This document shows positions 8,019-17,069 of a stretch of DNA of 64,000 nt, piece after piece. Source of the DNA: JABWCQ01 sp964587105. Lineage in GTDB: Bacteria > Electryoneota > RPQS01. Each line of letters begins with the position of its first letter. The first letter of the stretch is position 1. The notes under the pieces were generated by a model, which made no database searches, was not told the DNA's origin, and saw only the letters and a program-made list of their open reading frames with translations. The stretch lies in NCBI GenBank assembly GCA_964587105.1, contig CAZPKG010000001.1, positions 262,916 to 326,915 of the forward strand, in the 5' to 3' direction. A program made the translations under genes and the position numbers.

Positions 8019-9791
8019 CTAAGAAAACCAAATCGGCAAATCGGCAAATCTCTTCTTCAATTCGCGCTGCATATAAGTCATTATCTCCTGCGACGTGTCC
8101 ATCTTCAGCGCCTTGCGCGCCATGCGCACGCACTCTTCATAGGTCAAACTGCGAATGATTTTCTTGATTTCGGGAATCATCGCCGAAGTCATCGAAATTT
8201 CCGTCATTCCCATTCCTACCAACAGCGGCGTCGCAGCGGGGCTGCCGCCTAATTCGCCGCATATGCCGACGTGTACGCCTTTCCTTTCTCCTGCCTTGAT
8301 CGTCATGTCAATCAGCCGCAAAACAGCCGGATGATAGCTTCGATAGTACGATGCAACCTGTTCATTGGCTCGATCCGTCGCCGTCGTATATTGAATCAAA
8401 TCATTTGTACCAATCGAGAAGAAGCTGCACTCGTTCGCCAGTTTGTCTGCCATGATTGCCGCCGAAGGAATCTCCACCATGATCCCAACGGGCAGGTTTG
8501 GATCAAACGCAATCTTACGTTGATTCAATTCATGTTTGGCTTCTTCGAGCACCATCTTGGCCTCGCGGATTTCTTCAAATCCCGACACAAACGGAAACAT
8601 CACGCGCACGTTTCCGCGAGCCGAAGCGCGCAGAATCGCTCGTAATTGCGCTCGAAATAGATCTCGTCTCGAGAGTGACACGCGAATCGCGCGGTAGCCC
8701 AGAAACGGATTCTTCTCATTGTGAATATTGATGCCCGCGTGATATTTGTCGCCGCCCAAATCAAATGTGCGAATCACCACCGGATTAGGCGCCATAATCT
8801 CCGCCGCGCGGTCATACATTCCAAACTGTTCGTCTTCCGTCGGTGTCGTTTCTCTTGTCAAAAACAGAAACTCACTGCGGAAAAGTCCAACACCCGTGCC
8901 GCCATGCGACAACACAGACTCCGCTTCGCGCGGCAGTTCAATATTCCCCCACAACTGAATCTCGCGGCCATCCAACGTCATGGCAGGCTGATTCTTGATA
9001 TCTTCAAGATAACGCTGAAAACTTCTGAATCTTTCCCGCTTGTCTTTATATTCGACAAACGAATCTTCGGTCGGGTTTAGAATCACTTTGCCGCTGTTAC
9101 CGTTCAAAATGATTGAGTCTCCATCCTGCACCTTGCTCGAAATGTCGCCCATTCCCACAATCGTCGGGATGTCCAAACTGCGCGCTAAAATCGCCGTGTG
9201 CGACGTCAGCCCGCCGATGTCCGTGGCGATTCCGTGTACCAATTCGCGGTCAAGATTCAACGCCTGTGTCGGCGACAAGTCTTCAGCCACTAAAATCACT
9301 TCATGTGTCGGATGATCGGGAATAATATCTCCTTCCCCGCGCAAGTAACGCAAAAGCCGAATGCGCACGTCGCGCAAATCCATCGCGCGCTCTCGGAAAA
9401 TCTCTCCCGCTGACTTTCCGATCACTTCAATCATCTGCCCGAATGAATCGTGCACGATGTATTCAGCGTCAAACTGCTCGCGCGTAATTCGTGCCCGCAC
9501 TTGATCGTGAAACACCTCATCCGCCAAAATCAGCAGGTGCGCGTCAAATATTTTGCCCACCGCGACTCCCGCGACATCCAGCGCGCGTTCGCGTGATCGC
9601 TCAATCGCCGCGCGGGTTTCATCCAATGCCTTGTCGAATCGTCCCAACTCTTGCGGTACTTCGGAAGGCGCAAGTTTGCGTGGCATCACTTCGGGATCAT
9701 CAAACACCATGCGGTGCACGAGTCCGATTGCGATTCCCGGCGACGCCGGAATCCCGCGCATGATTTGTTCTTTCTTGTCCGGGTAGCCCAC
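8019..9791 (-). CDS. ptsI: PTS enzyme I (phosphoenolpyruvate-protein phosphotransferase)
   Basis: Transfers phosphate from PEP to HPr, the first step of the phosphotransferase system; cytosolic. The swivelling phosphohistidine domain has GGLTSHTAILAR with His198. The C-terminal PEP-binding TIM barrel has FRSEFLF, an FDLGGDK segment and FSIGTNDLIQYT. At 590 aa it is slightly longer than the classical enzyme, with an N-terminal MGYPDKKEQI extension. The GTG start is supported by GAGGAG seven bases upstream, formed by the last codons and stop of HPr. It is co-transcribed with HPr, IID and IIC. Confidence 0.95.
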   Translation of the reverse strand: MGYPDKKEQIMRGIPASPGIAIGLVHRMVFDDPEVMPRKLAPSEVPQELGRFDKALDETRAAIERSRERALDVAGVAVGKIFDAHLLILADEVFHDQVRARITREQFDAEYIVHDSFGQMIEVIGKSAGEIFRERAMDLRDVRIRLLRYLRGEGDIIPDHPTHEVILVAEDLSPTQALNLDRELVHGIATDIGGLTSHTAILARSLDIPTIVGMGDISSKVQDGDSIILNGNSGKVILNPTEDSFVEYKDKRERFRSFQRYLEDIKNQPAMTLDGREIQLWGNIELPREAESVLSHGGTGVGLFRSEFLFLTRETTPTEDEQFGMYDRAAEIMAPNPVVIRTFDLGGDKYHAGINIHNEKNPFLGYRAIRVSLSRRDLFRAQLRAILRASARGNVRVMFPFVSGFEEIREAKMVLEEAKHELNQRKIAFDPNLPVGIMVEIPSAAIMADKLANECSFFSIGTNDLIQYTTATDRANEQVASYYRSYHPAVLRLIDMTIKAGERKGVHVGICGELGGSPAATPLLVGMGMTEISMTSAMIPEIKKIIRSLTYEECVRMARKALKMDTSQEIMTYMQRELKKRFADLPIWFS

Positions 9792-9795
9792 GAGT

Positions 9796-10062
9796 TTACT
9801 CCTCGTAGAATTTATTTTCGAACAATATGACTAACTCGTCCAACAACTGCTGCTCATCGTCACCCACACACTCCAACACAAGCGAACTGCCGCGCGCCGC
9901 AGCCAACATCATGACGCCCATAATACTCTTGCCGTTCACGCGCATGCCATCCTTCAGAAGATAAACATCCGATTTGTATTTCGCGGCAATCTTGGTCAAT
10001 TGTGCGGCGGGACGTATATGCAATCCCAACCGGTTCAGCAGAGTGACTTCTTTTTGGATCAC
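9796..10062 (-). CDS. ptsH: HPr phosphocarrier protein
   Basis: Small PTS carrier that accepts phosphate from EI. I place the start at a GTG (10062) that overlaps the IID stop as GTGA, giving 88 residues, the normal HPr length. With that start the phospho-acceptor is exactly His15 (GLHIRPAA) and the regulatory serine exactly Ser46 (NGKSIMGV). The open frame continues about 120 codons further upstream, but that part is antisense-like Arg/Cys-rich sequence opposite the frame of IID and is not HPr. Retention of Ser46 suggests HPr kinase control, although no hprK lies in this window. Confidence 0.93.
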   Translation of the reverse strand: MIQKEVTLLNRLGLHIRPAAQLTKIAAKYKSDVYLLKDGMRVNGKSIMGVMMLAAARGSSLVLECVGDDEQQLLDELVILFENKFYEE

Positions 10063-10817
10063 GGCAGGAGCGGGGTTGTACTGAATAAATAGGCGAGACC
10101 AAATGAACTGAGCACGGTCAAAAACGCAACGGTCAACGTGCTGTAACGCAAAAATACGGCGCCCAGCATAAACAAAAATCCGATTCCAAATTGCAGCGCT
10201 GCCGCGTTCCCCAACGGCAGTACACGGGCGAACGCTGCAGCCAATGTAAAGGCCGCGGCAACGACGCCAATCACGCGAAGATATTTTCGTGCCGACGCGA
10301 GGGCAGGGTGGAGGGCCAGTTCGCTTACGCGCTCGCCCAACCTGAATCCTTGCCGAAACCCCCAATTGCGAAATGACCACAATGTCAAATTGTAAATCAA
10401 CAACAGCGCGGCGACGCACCATCCCCAAACGCTGTCCGCCTTATCTCCAAAGACAATCATGACCGCTACGACAATCGCAAGTAACGCGGGCTTGAACCGT
10501 TCCCAAATCAGACTATCGCCAATTGCGCCTAACGGCGTTGAAAGGCCGCGTTTCCATTCGGCAATCTCTTTGGCTTTCGCTTCATCAACCGGCTCACGTA
10601 ATCTCGCCGCAAGCGCTCCCAGTGCAACGCTTGAAAACACCGGATGCCCGTTAATCAAACTTCCCGCCGCCCGCGCTTTGTGTTCGTCGTGTTGGCGAAG
10701 CTCTGGTCTAAGAGCAAATAGGTATCCCGGCCCCTGCATGGTTTTGTAATTCAAGAACAATTGCAGCGCAAGCGAGCGCAGCAAGATGTTTGTCTGCTTT
10801 GGTGCCGAGTTGGTCAT
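10059..10817 (-). CDS. PTS mannose/fructose/sorbose family IID component
   Basis: Membrane component of a mannose-class (EII-Man) permease. I choose the ATG at 10817, which overlaps the IIC stop as ATGA and gives 252 aa. The N-terminal cytosolic part contains LFLNYKTMQGPGYLFAL and a long amphipathic region (AIGDSLIWERFKP) typical of IID. It is followed by about four hydrophobic segments at the C terminus. It sits between IIC and HPr. The partner IIA and IIB domains that normally complete this permease are absent from the cluster. Confidence 0.85.
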   Translation of the reverse strand: MTNSAPKQTNILLRSLALQLFLNYKTMQGPGYLFALRPELRQHDEHKARAAGSLINGHPVFSSVALGALAARLREPVDEAKAKEIAEWKRGLSTPLGAIGDSLIWERFKPALLAIVVAVMIVFGDKADSVWGWCVAALLLIYNLTLWSFRNWGFRQGFRLGERVSELALHPALASARKYLRVIGVVAAAFTLAAAFARVLPLGNAAALQFGIGFLFMLGAVFLRYSTLTVAFLTVLSSFGLAYLFSTTPLLP

Positions 10818-11512
10818 AGAATCACCCACGCACCTAAAAATCCAATCACAATTGCCCACACCCAATCTTTGCGCGAAACGAGTTGCACGACCGCCGCCGC
10901 GCTGCCGGCTCCAATCAAACCCGGCCACATGCTTGAACAAAGCGCGTCTGTTGCTTGCACAACACCCTCACCCGGCCCGAGTGCATAAAATTGTCCGAAG
11001 TAGAGCATGAGCAGGAAATGGCCCGTTATAACTCCAACAAGCGTAAACACAAATCCCGCTCCAACATGTGTCCCAAGTGCGGTAAGTGTCCACTTTGTTC
11101 CAGTTTCCCCACGCGCGCAAGCATCCACAAATTGTTCCGCAATCCTGTTCATTAACTTCCTCACAACCGGAGCAAGTTCCCGCCCGAGATGAGAAAATAT
11201 TAAGCCCAGTGCAGTACAGATCAGCAAAACGATCCAAGCTGGTTCACCCGTCACTTCCGATGGAGCAACCCGCGCCGCCGTGGCGGTTGCGATGATCGCG
11301 CCGATGCTCCCTTCGGAAAATTTCGCCGCGCCAATTTGTAAATTCGCAAGCCACAACAATTCGAAGATGACCCCGAAAAACAATCCGATTTCCGGTCGAT
11401 CAACTAACAATCCGTATAGCACACACGCGACAATCGGTTGTCCAAGCAAGGTTTGCCCGAGCACAGATGTATCGAGATAGACCACCGTACCCGCGAGTGC
11501 GGCCAGCCACAT
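10814..11512 (-). CDS. PTS mannose/sorbose family IIC component
   Basis: Polytopic inner-membrane component that, with IID, forms the sugar channel in mannose-class PTS or a regulatory remnant of it. Sequence marks include a YLDTSVLGQTLLGQPIVAC segment and GVIFELLWLANLQIGAA, both characteristic of this IIC family, and six to seven hydrophobic helices. I take the ATG at 11512, four bases after the ispB-type stop, with an AAAGAGAG SD-like tract about ten bases upstream. A TTG at 11533 would add seven residues and overlap the upstream gene. Confidence 0.85.
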   Translation of the reverse strand: MWLAALAGTVVYLDTSVLGQTLLGQPIVACVLYGLLVDRPEIGLFFGVIFELLWLANLQIGAAKFSEGSIGAIIATATAARVAPSEVTGEPAWIVLLICTALGLIFSHLGRELAPVVRKLMNRIAEQFVDACARGETGTKWTLTALGTHVGAGFVFTLVGVITGHFLLMLYFGQFYALGPGEGVVQATDALCSSMWPGLIGAGSAAAVVQLVSRKDWVWAIVIGFLGAWVIL

Positions 11513-11516
11513 GCGA

Positions 11517-12602
11517 CTAAAACTCTCTTTCAATCATCAGCATCGCCCAATCTTCCAACCAATCGCGATACTTCGTTTGCGGCAGAGGCTCAAGGAATTT
11601 CAAACCGCGCTCAACATGCGCTCGTGCGCGCCGTGCCGATTCTGCGATACCGCCCAAATCCACAAACAGCTTCGAAACTTCTTCAACTTGATCGTGAGTA
11701 GCGTGCAAATTCCCCAATGTTTCGTCAATCAGTTTGCGCTGCTTTGCATCAGCGCGCACCCATGATTCGCGTGCAATGATTGTTCGCTTGCCTTCACGAA
11801 TGTCTGCACCGACCGGCTTGCCTAACAGCTTTTCGTCACCGATAATTCCAAGAATATCATCCTGCAATTGAAACGCCGCTCCGCATGCGCTTGTAAACTG
11901 CTCCAATGTGCGCACCAGCGGATGTTTCAGATCAGGTGTGTTGAGACCAATCGCCGCTCCCGAAGCTCCGGCAAACTCATACAGCGCTCCGGTCTTCTTC
12001 CAGAGCATATCCTCGATCATCTCGGTTGTCAAATTCGCAATTGGCTCACGCGAATATTGCACATCGAGCACTTCGCCTTCGACAAGAGTGCATAGCACCC
12101 GCGTGTCAATCTCGTGAATCAATGTCAAGGTAACGTCAGCGGAGATACCGAATTTTTGTGTTAGCTCGGTCATCAAACTGATTCCCCATCCGTGCTGAAC
12201 GTCTCCGGCTAAGACTGCTATGGAAATTCCGTAGTGCTCAGCGTCCGCCCGCGAAGCATATCGGGCCAAAGTCGAAGGTTTTCTGGCAAACCGTTCGTGC
12301 ACTGTCGGCGAACCCCGTCTCGTCGCGTCGCGGTCAATAATATCGTCATGCACCAGTGTCCACGTGTGGAATATCTCCACCGCTGCCGCCGCGCTAATAG
12401 CCTTTTCCTCATCGCCGCCCACCGCCCCGCAGCAGAACAGCATCACCGCCGGACGCAGCCGCTTGCCGCCCGACTCAAAGTAGCACGTCACCGCCTCCCG
12501 GATGTCCTCCGGCGAGAACAAATTCACATAGCGAGGCGACAAAACATACCCCTGAACCTTTGCCACCCGCTCTTCAATAGCCTTAAATAACCTGTCCGAC
12601 AC
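11517..12602 (-). CDS. Polyprenyl (trans-isoprenyl) diphosphate synthase
   Basis: Condenses isopentenyl diphosphate units onto an allylic primer to give geranylgeranyl- or longer prenyl diphosphates for quinones or carotenoids. Both aspartate-rich motifs are intact: DDIIDRD (first, residues 86-92 from the chosen start) and QDDILG (second). The GGKRLRPA substrate-binding segment is also present. I choose the GTG at 12602 because GGAG stands seven bases upstream; a TTG at 12626 would add eight residues. It is the first gene of the run that continues into the PTS genes and seems to have its own promoter and a hairpin-bearing leader. Chain length cannot be predicted reliably. Confidence 0.9.
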   Translation of the reverse strand: MSDRLFKAIEERVAKVQGYVLSPRYVNLFSPEDIREAVTCYFESGGKRLRPAVMLFCCGAVGGDEEKAISAAAAVEIFHTWTLVHDDIIDRDATRRGSPTVHERFARKPSTLARYASRADAEHYGISIAVLAGDVQHGWGISLMTELTQKFGISADVTLTLIHEIDTRVLCTLVEGEVLDVQYSREPIANLTTEMIEDMLWKKTGALYEFAGASGAAIGLNTPDLKHPLVRTLEQFTSACGAAFQLQDDILGIIGDEKLLGKPVGADIREGKRTIIARESWVRADAKQRKLIDETLGNLHATHDQVEEVSKLFVDLGGIAESARRARAHVERGLKFLEPLPQTKYRDWLEDWAMLMIEREF

Positions 12603-12630
12603 CCAGTTGCTCCAATAAAATTTCAACTAA

Positions 12631-12667
12631 CAACAAAAAAACAAAGGCTTGGGAAAAACCCAAGCCT
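12631..12667 (-). terminator. Leader hairpin with U-run before the polyprenyl synthase gene
   Basis: A perfect 9-bp stem (12645-12653 with 12659-12667) has a 5-base loop and on the minus strand is followed by TTTGTTTTTTTG. It has the form of an intrinsic terminator, yet it lies downstream of a good promoter and about 20 bases before the SD of the polyprenyl synthase. It may therefore be an attenuator or a 5' stabilising hairpin. Confidence 0.65.
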
Positions 12668-12669
12668 AT

Positions 12670-12698
12670 ATAATACATGAAATTCCAATAACTTGCAA
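12670..12698 (-). promoter_or_regulatory. Promoter of the polyprenyl synthase-PTS operon
   Basis: On the minus strand TTGCAA (12698-12693), a 17-bp spacer and TATTAT (12675-12670) match the sigma-70 consensus at 4/6 and 5/6. The predicted start falls at or just inside the first arm of the hairpin at 12645-12667. Confidence 0.55.
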
Positions 12699-12952
12699 CC
12701 GCGTGTCATGCGGTTCTTGTGCTGACGCGGTGACTTTTGCGTCGTAGTGGCGGGTCCTGAGTTGCCTTTACATGTTGGAAGCATCTCGCCAAACATCTCA
12801 CAAATCTTAGGCGCATACCTCCTTAGCAATCTCAAGTCAATGTCTTTTCTTGTTCGAGGTCGTGGGAAACTGACGGAAAAACTAAGATTTACACGAATAT
12901 TCAAATAGTGTATGTTAGATGCAGATTTTGCTACCCCACGTTTTCCCTCCCG
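12699..12952. other. Intergenic stretch with no convincing gene
   Basis: Between the tolC terminator and the next promoter I see no good coding frame. A minus-strand AAGGAGG stands one base before an ATG (near 12821), which would open a roughly 40-codon Arg/Cys-rich frame. The spacing is wrong for initiation and the composition looks non-coding. A small RNA cannot be excluded. Confidence 0.4.
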
Positions 12953-12985
12953 AAAAAAAGCGACCCCAACTTTCGCTGAGGCCGC
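12953..12985 (-). terminator. Terminator after the tolC-like gene
   Basis: On the minus strand an 11-bp stem with a few G-U pairs (12960-12985) is capped by a GAAA tetraloop and followed by seven T (12959-12953). It lies about 20 bases after the tolC-like stop. Confidence 0.85.
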
Positions 12986-13006
12986 TTCTGACTTTTGACT
13001 TCAGAC

Positions 13007-14431
13007 TTATCTGAGCGCTTTCCCTACCGCCAATTCCAGCGCAATCAAGCTCGACTGATACTCAAGTTCCTTTGACAGATGATCCGTCTCCGCGCGTTCA
13101 TAAGTCACCTGCGCATCTCTTAACGAGAGCGCCGAGGTCGCACCCAAACGATAGCGTTCGCGTTCAAGTTCGAGTGTGCGATTCGCCAATTCACGATTGC
13201 GGCTCGTGGTCTGCATCTGATCATATACCGTCGCCATATTGCGATAGGCTTCGCGCACTCCACGCTCAATCGAAAGTCGCAAATCACGTTCGGTCTCTTG
13301 CGAGCGGCGCAAATCGACTTTCTTCGAAGCTACGTCAAACTCGCGTGCGAATCCGTCAAACAAATTCCACGTCAGCGAACCGTAATAAGTTGTGTTTCGG
13401 TTACGCGGATCCAATGTAAACGGTTGATCCGCGCCCGCCTGCTCACTGGCCGAACGCGATGCGCCAATACTCACTCGCGGCAAGTATGCGCCTTTCGAGT
13501 AGCTCACATTGTCCTTTGCCTGCTTCACCTGAAGCACCGCAATTTCCAAGTCCGAGCGATTCTGCCAAGCCTGACCAATCAAGTTGTCAAGCTCAAATTG
13601 ATACGGAGTCAGACCGCCCGTTTCAGCAATCGGAAAGCGACTATCCAAAGCAATTCCGAGCGTTTGATTCAATTCTTCACGACGCTTTTCAAGTTCACGT
13701 TCAGAACTCGCAATCGTATTCTCAGCCGTTCCCAACTCGATTTCGGCTTGTAGCACGTCAAGTTCCGTTACCGCGCCCACCTCAAATCTCGCCTTCGCCA
13801 AATCAAATGCGTCCTTGCGTTGATCCCGCAAACGCTTGTTCAGCGCCACAACTTTTTCCAACGTCAGCACTCCGACAACCTGTTGCGCCACCGTGCGCGT
13901 CAGTGTCTTGTGTGCTTCTTCGACCGAAAGCGTATTGATCTTCTTTTGCGACTGCGCAATTCGGTACAGAAAGATGCGCTGCCCGCCTTCAAATAACGAC
14001 AGATTCGCATTCACGTCCCACGAACTTGAACGCAGTTTGCCTTCGGATGGATCCTGTGTGACGGTAATCGTATCGAGTGTCAATTGTCCGTTGCTATCCG
14101 GAACGATGACCACTTCTTCAAACGTGACCGGAAGTGTCGAAACGCTCCCGTCCGGATTACGATACGTGCGATTCTCAAACTGTGATTCGGAAAAATCCAA
14201 ACCCAGAGAAATCGTCGGCAAAAACCGGCCAATTGCCGCCATATCGCCGATGCGATTGAGCTTTAACGCCAACTCCGATTGCCGCACCTGCGGATTATTA
14301 CGCAAGCCGATTGATACAAGCGAATCCAGCGAAATCGGAGTCTGACTATTTACCCGTAATAGCCGATCTTCCGCTTGTGCAACTCCACACACCATACCCC
14401 AAATGACGACCCACCAGATGACACTCCGCAC
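13007..14431 (-). CDS. TolC-family outer-membrane efflux protein
   Basis: Trimeric outer-membrane channel of tripartite export systems. A signal peptide (VIWWVVIWGMVCGVAQA) precedes two long repeats of the family. Typical sections are LVSIGLRNNPQVRQSELAL near the N terminus, a long coiled-coil region with RFEVGAVTELDVLQAEIEL, and the second copy with RYRLGATSALSLRDAQV. Length (about 474 aa) is normal. I prefer the GTG at 14431, eight bases after GGAG; a GTG at 14440 overlaps the upstream stop and is the alternative. No membrane-fusion protein or pump gene is adjacent, so its partners are elsewhere. Confidence 0.9.
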   Translation of the reverse strand: MRSVIWWVVIWGMVCGVAQAEDRLLRVNSQTPISLDSLVSIGLRNNPQVRQSELALKLNRIGDMAAIGRFLPTISLGLDFSESQFENRTYRNPDGSVSTLPVTFEEVVIVPDSNGQLTLDTITVTQDPSEGKLRSSSWDVNANLSLFEGGQRIFLYRIAQSQKKINTLSVEEAHKTLTRTVAQQVVGVLTLEKVVALNKRLRDQRKDAFDLAKARFEVGAVTELDVLQAEIELGTAENTIASSERELEKRREELNQTLGIALDSRFPIAETGGLTPYQFELDNLIGQAWQNRSDLEIAVLQVKQAKDNVSYSKGAYLPRVSIGASRSASEQAGADQPFTLDPRNRNTTYYGSLTWNLFDGFAREFDVASKKVDLRRSQETERDLRLSIERGVREAYRNMATVYDQMQTTSRNRELANRTLELERERYRLGATSALSLRDAQVTYERAETDHLSKELEYQSSLIALELAVGKALR

Positions 14432-14433
14432 GC

Positions 14434-15861
14434 TTAACACTCCAAATACTGATCTTTAATTTCGTACAGGTAGTCGAGCACGGCATCGTGCTCGTTGGCA
14501 ACCTTCCCCTCAAGAATGGCCTCTTCAAGGGCGGTCTTAATCTTTCCGACTATAGGACCGGGCGAGAGGTTGCAAATCCGCATGATCTCCTCCCCCCGGA
14601 CCGGGCTTTGAAAGGCTCGCAACTGATCCCCGTCAATCACCTCGGCGATGCGCGTCTTCAGCTTCTCAAATTGGGTCAGGTAACGCTTGACTTTCTTGGG
14701 GTTAGCCGAGGTAATGTCGGCCCGGCATAAGGTCATCAAATCTTCCAAATCCTCGCCCGCATCCACGATTAGTCTGCGGACAGCAGAATCCGTTACCTCC
14801 TCGCGGGTCAGATTAATGGGCCGCATATGCAGGGCCGTCATTTTGACCAACTTCGCGATGGATTTCTCGGGCAATTTCAATCTTCTGCCAATCGGCTTCA
14901 ACATCCGGCTGCCCACATCCTCGTGGCCGTGAAAGGTCCAACCTTGATCGGGGAAGAATCGCTTCGTCCGAGGTTTGGCAATGTCATGAACCAAAGCCGC
15001 TAATCGAAGCACAGGGTCCTCTGTCAATTCCGCAATCCGGTCCACAACCAACAAAGTGTGGTCGAACACGTCCTTGTGGTGATGCTGTCCTACTTGTTCA
15101 ACGCCCGAAAGTTCGGAAATCTCCCGAAAGACGATGTCCATCACTCCGGTCTCATACATTAACCTGAGGCCAATCGAGGGTTTAGCCGCACTCATTAACT
15201 TCATTAGCTCATCTGTGATCCGTTCCTGACTCACAATCTTGAGCCTCGGAGCCATTTCCTTGCAGGCGGCTAACGTTGCAGATTCAATAGTAAACTCAAG
15301 CTGAGCCGCAAACCGAAGTGCGCGCATAATCCTGAGCGGATCTTCAGAGAACGTCTGTTCAGGTTCTTTTGGCGTCTTCAATATCTTGCGCTTGAGATCG
15401 CCGATTCCATCATAATGGTCAATCAGTAAACCAAAATTCTCGCCGTTCAGACTCACAGCGAGAGCGTTTACGGTAAAGTCCCGCCGGGCGAGATCATCAT
15501 CAAGTGCTCCTTCCCAAACTTTCGGCTTACGAGATTGCGATTCGTATGATTCAGCACGGGCCGTAACAAAATCGAGTTGATATCCGCGATACGGAACCAT
15601 AGCGGTTCCAAATCTTTCAAACAAAACAGGATCGTGAACGCCGAACTCTTTGGCAACAACTATTGCAAATGCAACCGCGTCTCCGATTACCGAAAAATCA
15701 ATGTCCTTGACCTTCTTGCCGAGTAACTTATCTCTAACAAATCCGCCGACGGCATAAAGCTCCAATCCGTGATCGTCAGCGAGACGCCCTAAGCGTTCGA
15801 GCACTTTGGAATCCGCGCGTTTTATCACCTTCACTTGTGCAACCGATCTAACTCCACTCAT
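14434..15861 (-). CDS. tRNA nucleotidyltransferase / poly(A) polymerase family with HD domain
   Basis: Most likely adds or repairs the CCA end of tRNAs. The class II nucleotidyltransferase head shows AVGGFVRDKLLG (GGFVRD 39-44) and the metal-binding DID (53-55). The RNA-binding neck contains RIMRALRFAAQLEFTI. A C-terminal HD domain has the LVHDIAKPRT metal motif and extends the chain to 475 aa. Both tRNA genes in this window lack an encoded CCA, which fits the need for this enzyme. It overlaps the upstream TPR gene as ATGA. Poly(A) polymerase activity is the main alternative. Confidence 0.9.
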   Translation of the reverse strand: MSGVRSVAQVKVIKRADSKVLERLGRLADDHGLELYAVGGFVRDKLLGKKVKDIDFSVIGDAVAFAIVVAKEFGVHDPVLFERFGTAMVPYRGYQLDFVTARAESYESQSRKPKVWEGALDDDLARRDFTVNALAVSLNGENFGLLIDHYDGIGDLKRKILKTPKEPEQTFSEDPLRIMRALRFAAQLEFTIESATLAACKEMAPRLKIVSQERITDELMKLMSAAKPSIGLRLMYETGVMDIVFREISELSGVEQVGQHHHKDVFDHTLLVVDRIAELTEDPVLRLAALVHDIAKPRTKRFFPDQGWTFHGHEDVGSRMLKPIGRRLKLPEKSIAKLVKMTALHMRPINLTREEVTDSAVRRLIVDAGEDLEDLMTLCRADITSANPKKVKRYLTQFEKLKTRIAEVIDGDQLRAFQSPVRGEEIMRICNLSPGPIVGKIKTALEEAILEGKVANEHDAVLDYLYEIKDQYLEC

Positions 15862-16910
15862 CGCGCATCCTCACGACCTAATCGAGCACGGAGAGCCTTG
15901 AGAGTATCCTTCCGTCGTTCGAGAGCATATGGAGTTGCCGTTGCGTTCAAACCTGCACGCGCATAACTTTGAGCGGCTTCCGTTTCTCCTAACATGTCAG
16001 AGCAATCCATCAATGTCCGATAAAGTCCAATCACTTCGTAACCGTTTTGAAATTCAAGTTGCTTATACTGCTTCAATAATTCGAGCGCGGTTTCGCGCGC
16101 ATTTTTCCACTGGGCTGTTCTCTTCTCCAAAGCGAGCTTCGGCATCAAGAAAGTTCGACTGTTGGGAAATCTCTCTAATCCGGCTCTGACCATGCTGTCG
16201 GCAAGCTCGTAATTCTCGTCTTGAATCACGAGCCAGACCATTGAGCTTAAGGCAGCATATCGAGAGAACTTAGCCCGTTCCAGTCCCAGAGTTAAATCAG
16301 CCCAGCCCTGCTTCTTTGACGGCACTCCCGGCAACCATCGCAAGAAACCAAGATTCTGCGCGGCAGCATACCGATAGGCTCCCCGGCCAACATAGGCATC
16401 ATAGAACTCTGGATCAACCTCGATCACACGGTCAAAATGGCTGCGCGAGGCCATTAACCTCCGGATTCCATCGACCGTCTTGCCCTGACGATGCCGCGTT
16501 AATCCCGAAACTGAATAGGCAGCCCCAATCAGGTACTCTCGTACTGCTTCGGCGCTGTCAGGAGATCGTTGCTCCCATTGTACACATGCCGTAAGGCACT
16601 TTTCGACCTCGCTTTCAAGCTCTGCAGTCCCCGTAGTGTCTTCAAAATCACAAAGTTGCGCGTAAATCACGCTGGCATTTGCGTAGTGAACTGCGGGATT
16701 GCCGGGCCACGCCAAGCCAAGCGAATCACACATCACGTCCGCTATAGCATAGTCGTGGGTCATCAGTGTATCGAAGAGCGTCTCGTAGCGGTCGAGCGGG
16801 CCGACGGTGTGCACCACCTGCGCGACACAATTTGCACGGCCAGTTACTGCCAAGAGGCAGAGAATTATGCAGTACGAATGACACACGATGCGGGTTAGAG
16901 GGCTATTCAC
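15858..16910 (-). CDS. Secreted TPR-like protein, unknown function
   Basis: A 350-residue protein starting at GTG with a signal peptide (hydrophobic stretch about residues 13-23). The body is helical and fits tetratricopeptide-like repeats: a segment ending FDRVIEVDPEFYDAYVGRG, a middle LADSMVRAGLERFPNSRTF, and a C-terminal SYARAGLNATATPY. A WADLTLGLERAK segment lies in the centre. Similar small TPR proteins of unknown role are common in FCB genomes. It probably acts in the periplasm as a scaffold. It is the first gene of the run with the CCA enzyme and TolC. Confidence 0.7.
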   Translation of the reverse strand: MNSPLTRIVCHSYCIILCLLAVTGRANCVAQVVHTVGPLDRYETLFDTLMTHDYAIADVMCDSLGLAWPGNPAVHYANASVIYAQLCDFEDTTGTAELESEVEKCLTACVQWEQRSPDSAEAVREYLIGAAYSVSGLTRHRQGKTVDGIRRLMASRSHFDRVIEVDPEFYDAYVGRGAYRYAAAQNLGFLRWLPGVPSKKQGWADLTLGLERAKFSRYAALSSMVWLVIQDENYELADSMVRAGLERFPNSRTFLMPKLALEKRTAQWKNARETALELLKQYKQLEFQNGYEVIGLYRTLMDCSDMLGETEAAQSYARAGLNATATPYALERRKDTLKALRARLGREDAR

Positions 16911-17069
16911 CGAGATTTCAATGGTTTTGATTGCTTGAAGTTACGACAATTGAAGCAAAAAGCAAGTTCTAAGCACCCTGCTTGTGTATAAGAACCCACT
17001 TTAATCTCTGGAGTTACGCCTGCGAATTTACTATATTTTAGGGATTTCGTGGATTTGATGGACTAACTT

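Noticed and set aside
10063..10428. N-terminal extension of HPr to 210 residues
   Set aside because: The extra part lies opposite the real IID frame, is Arg/Cys-rich, and would destroy the normal HPr length. The GTG at 10062 puts His15 and Ser46 at their canonical numbers.
12623..12904. 93-codon minus-strand frame in the gap between tolC and the polyprenyl synthase
   Set aside because: It runs through the promoter and hairpin of the next operon, has no SD at its start, and its translation is Arg/Pro-rich with no family resemblance.
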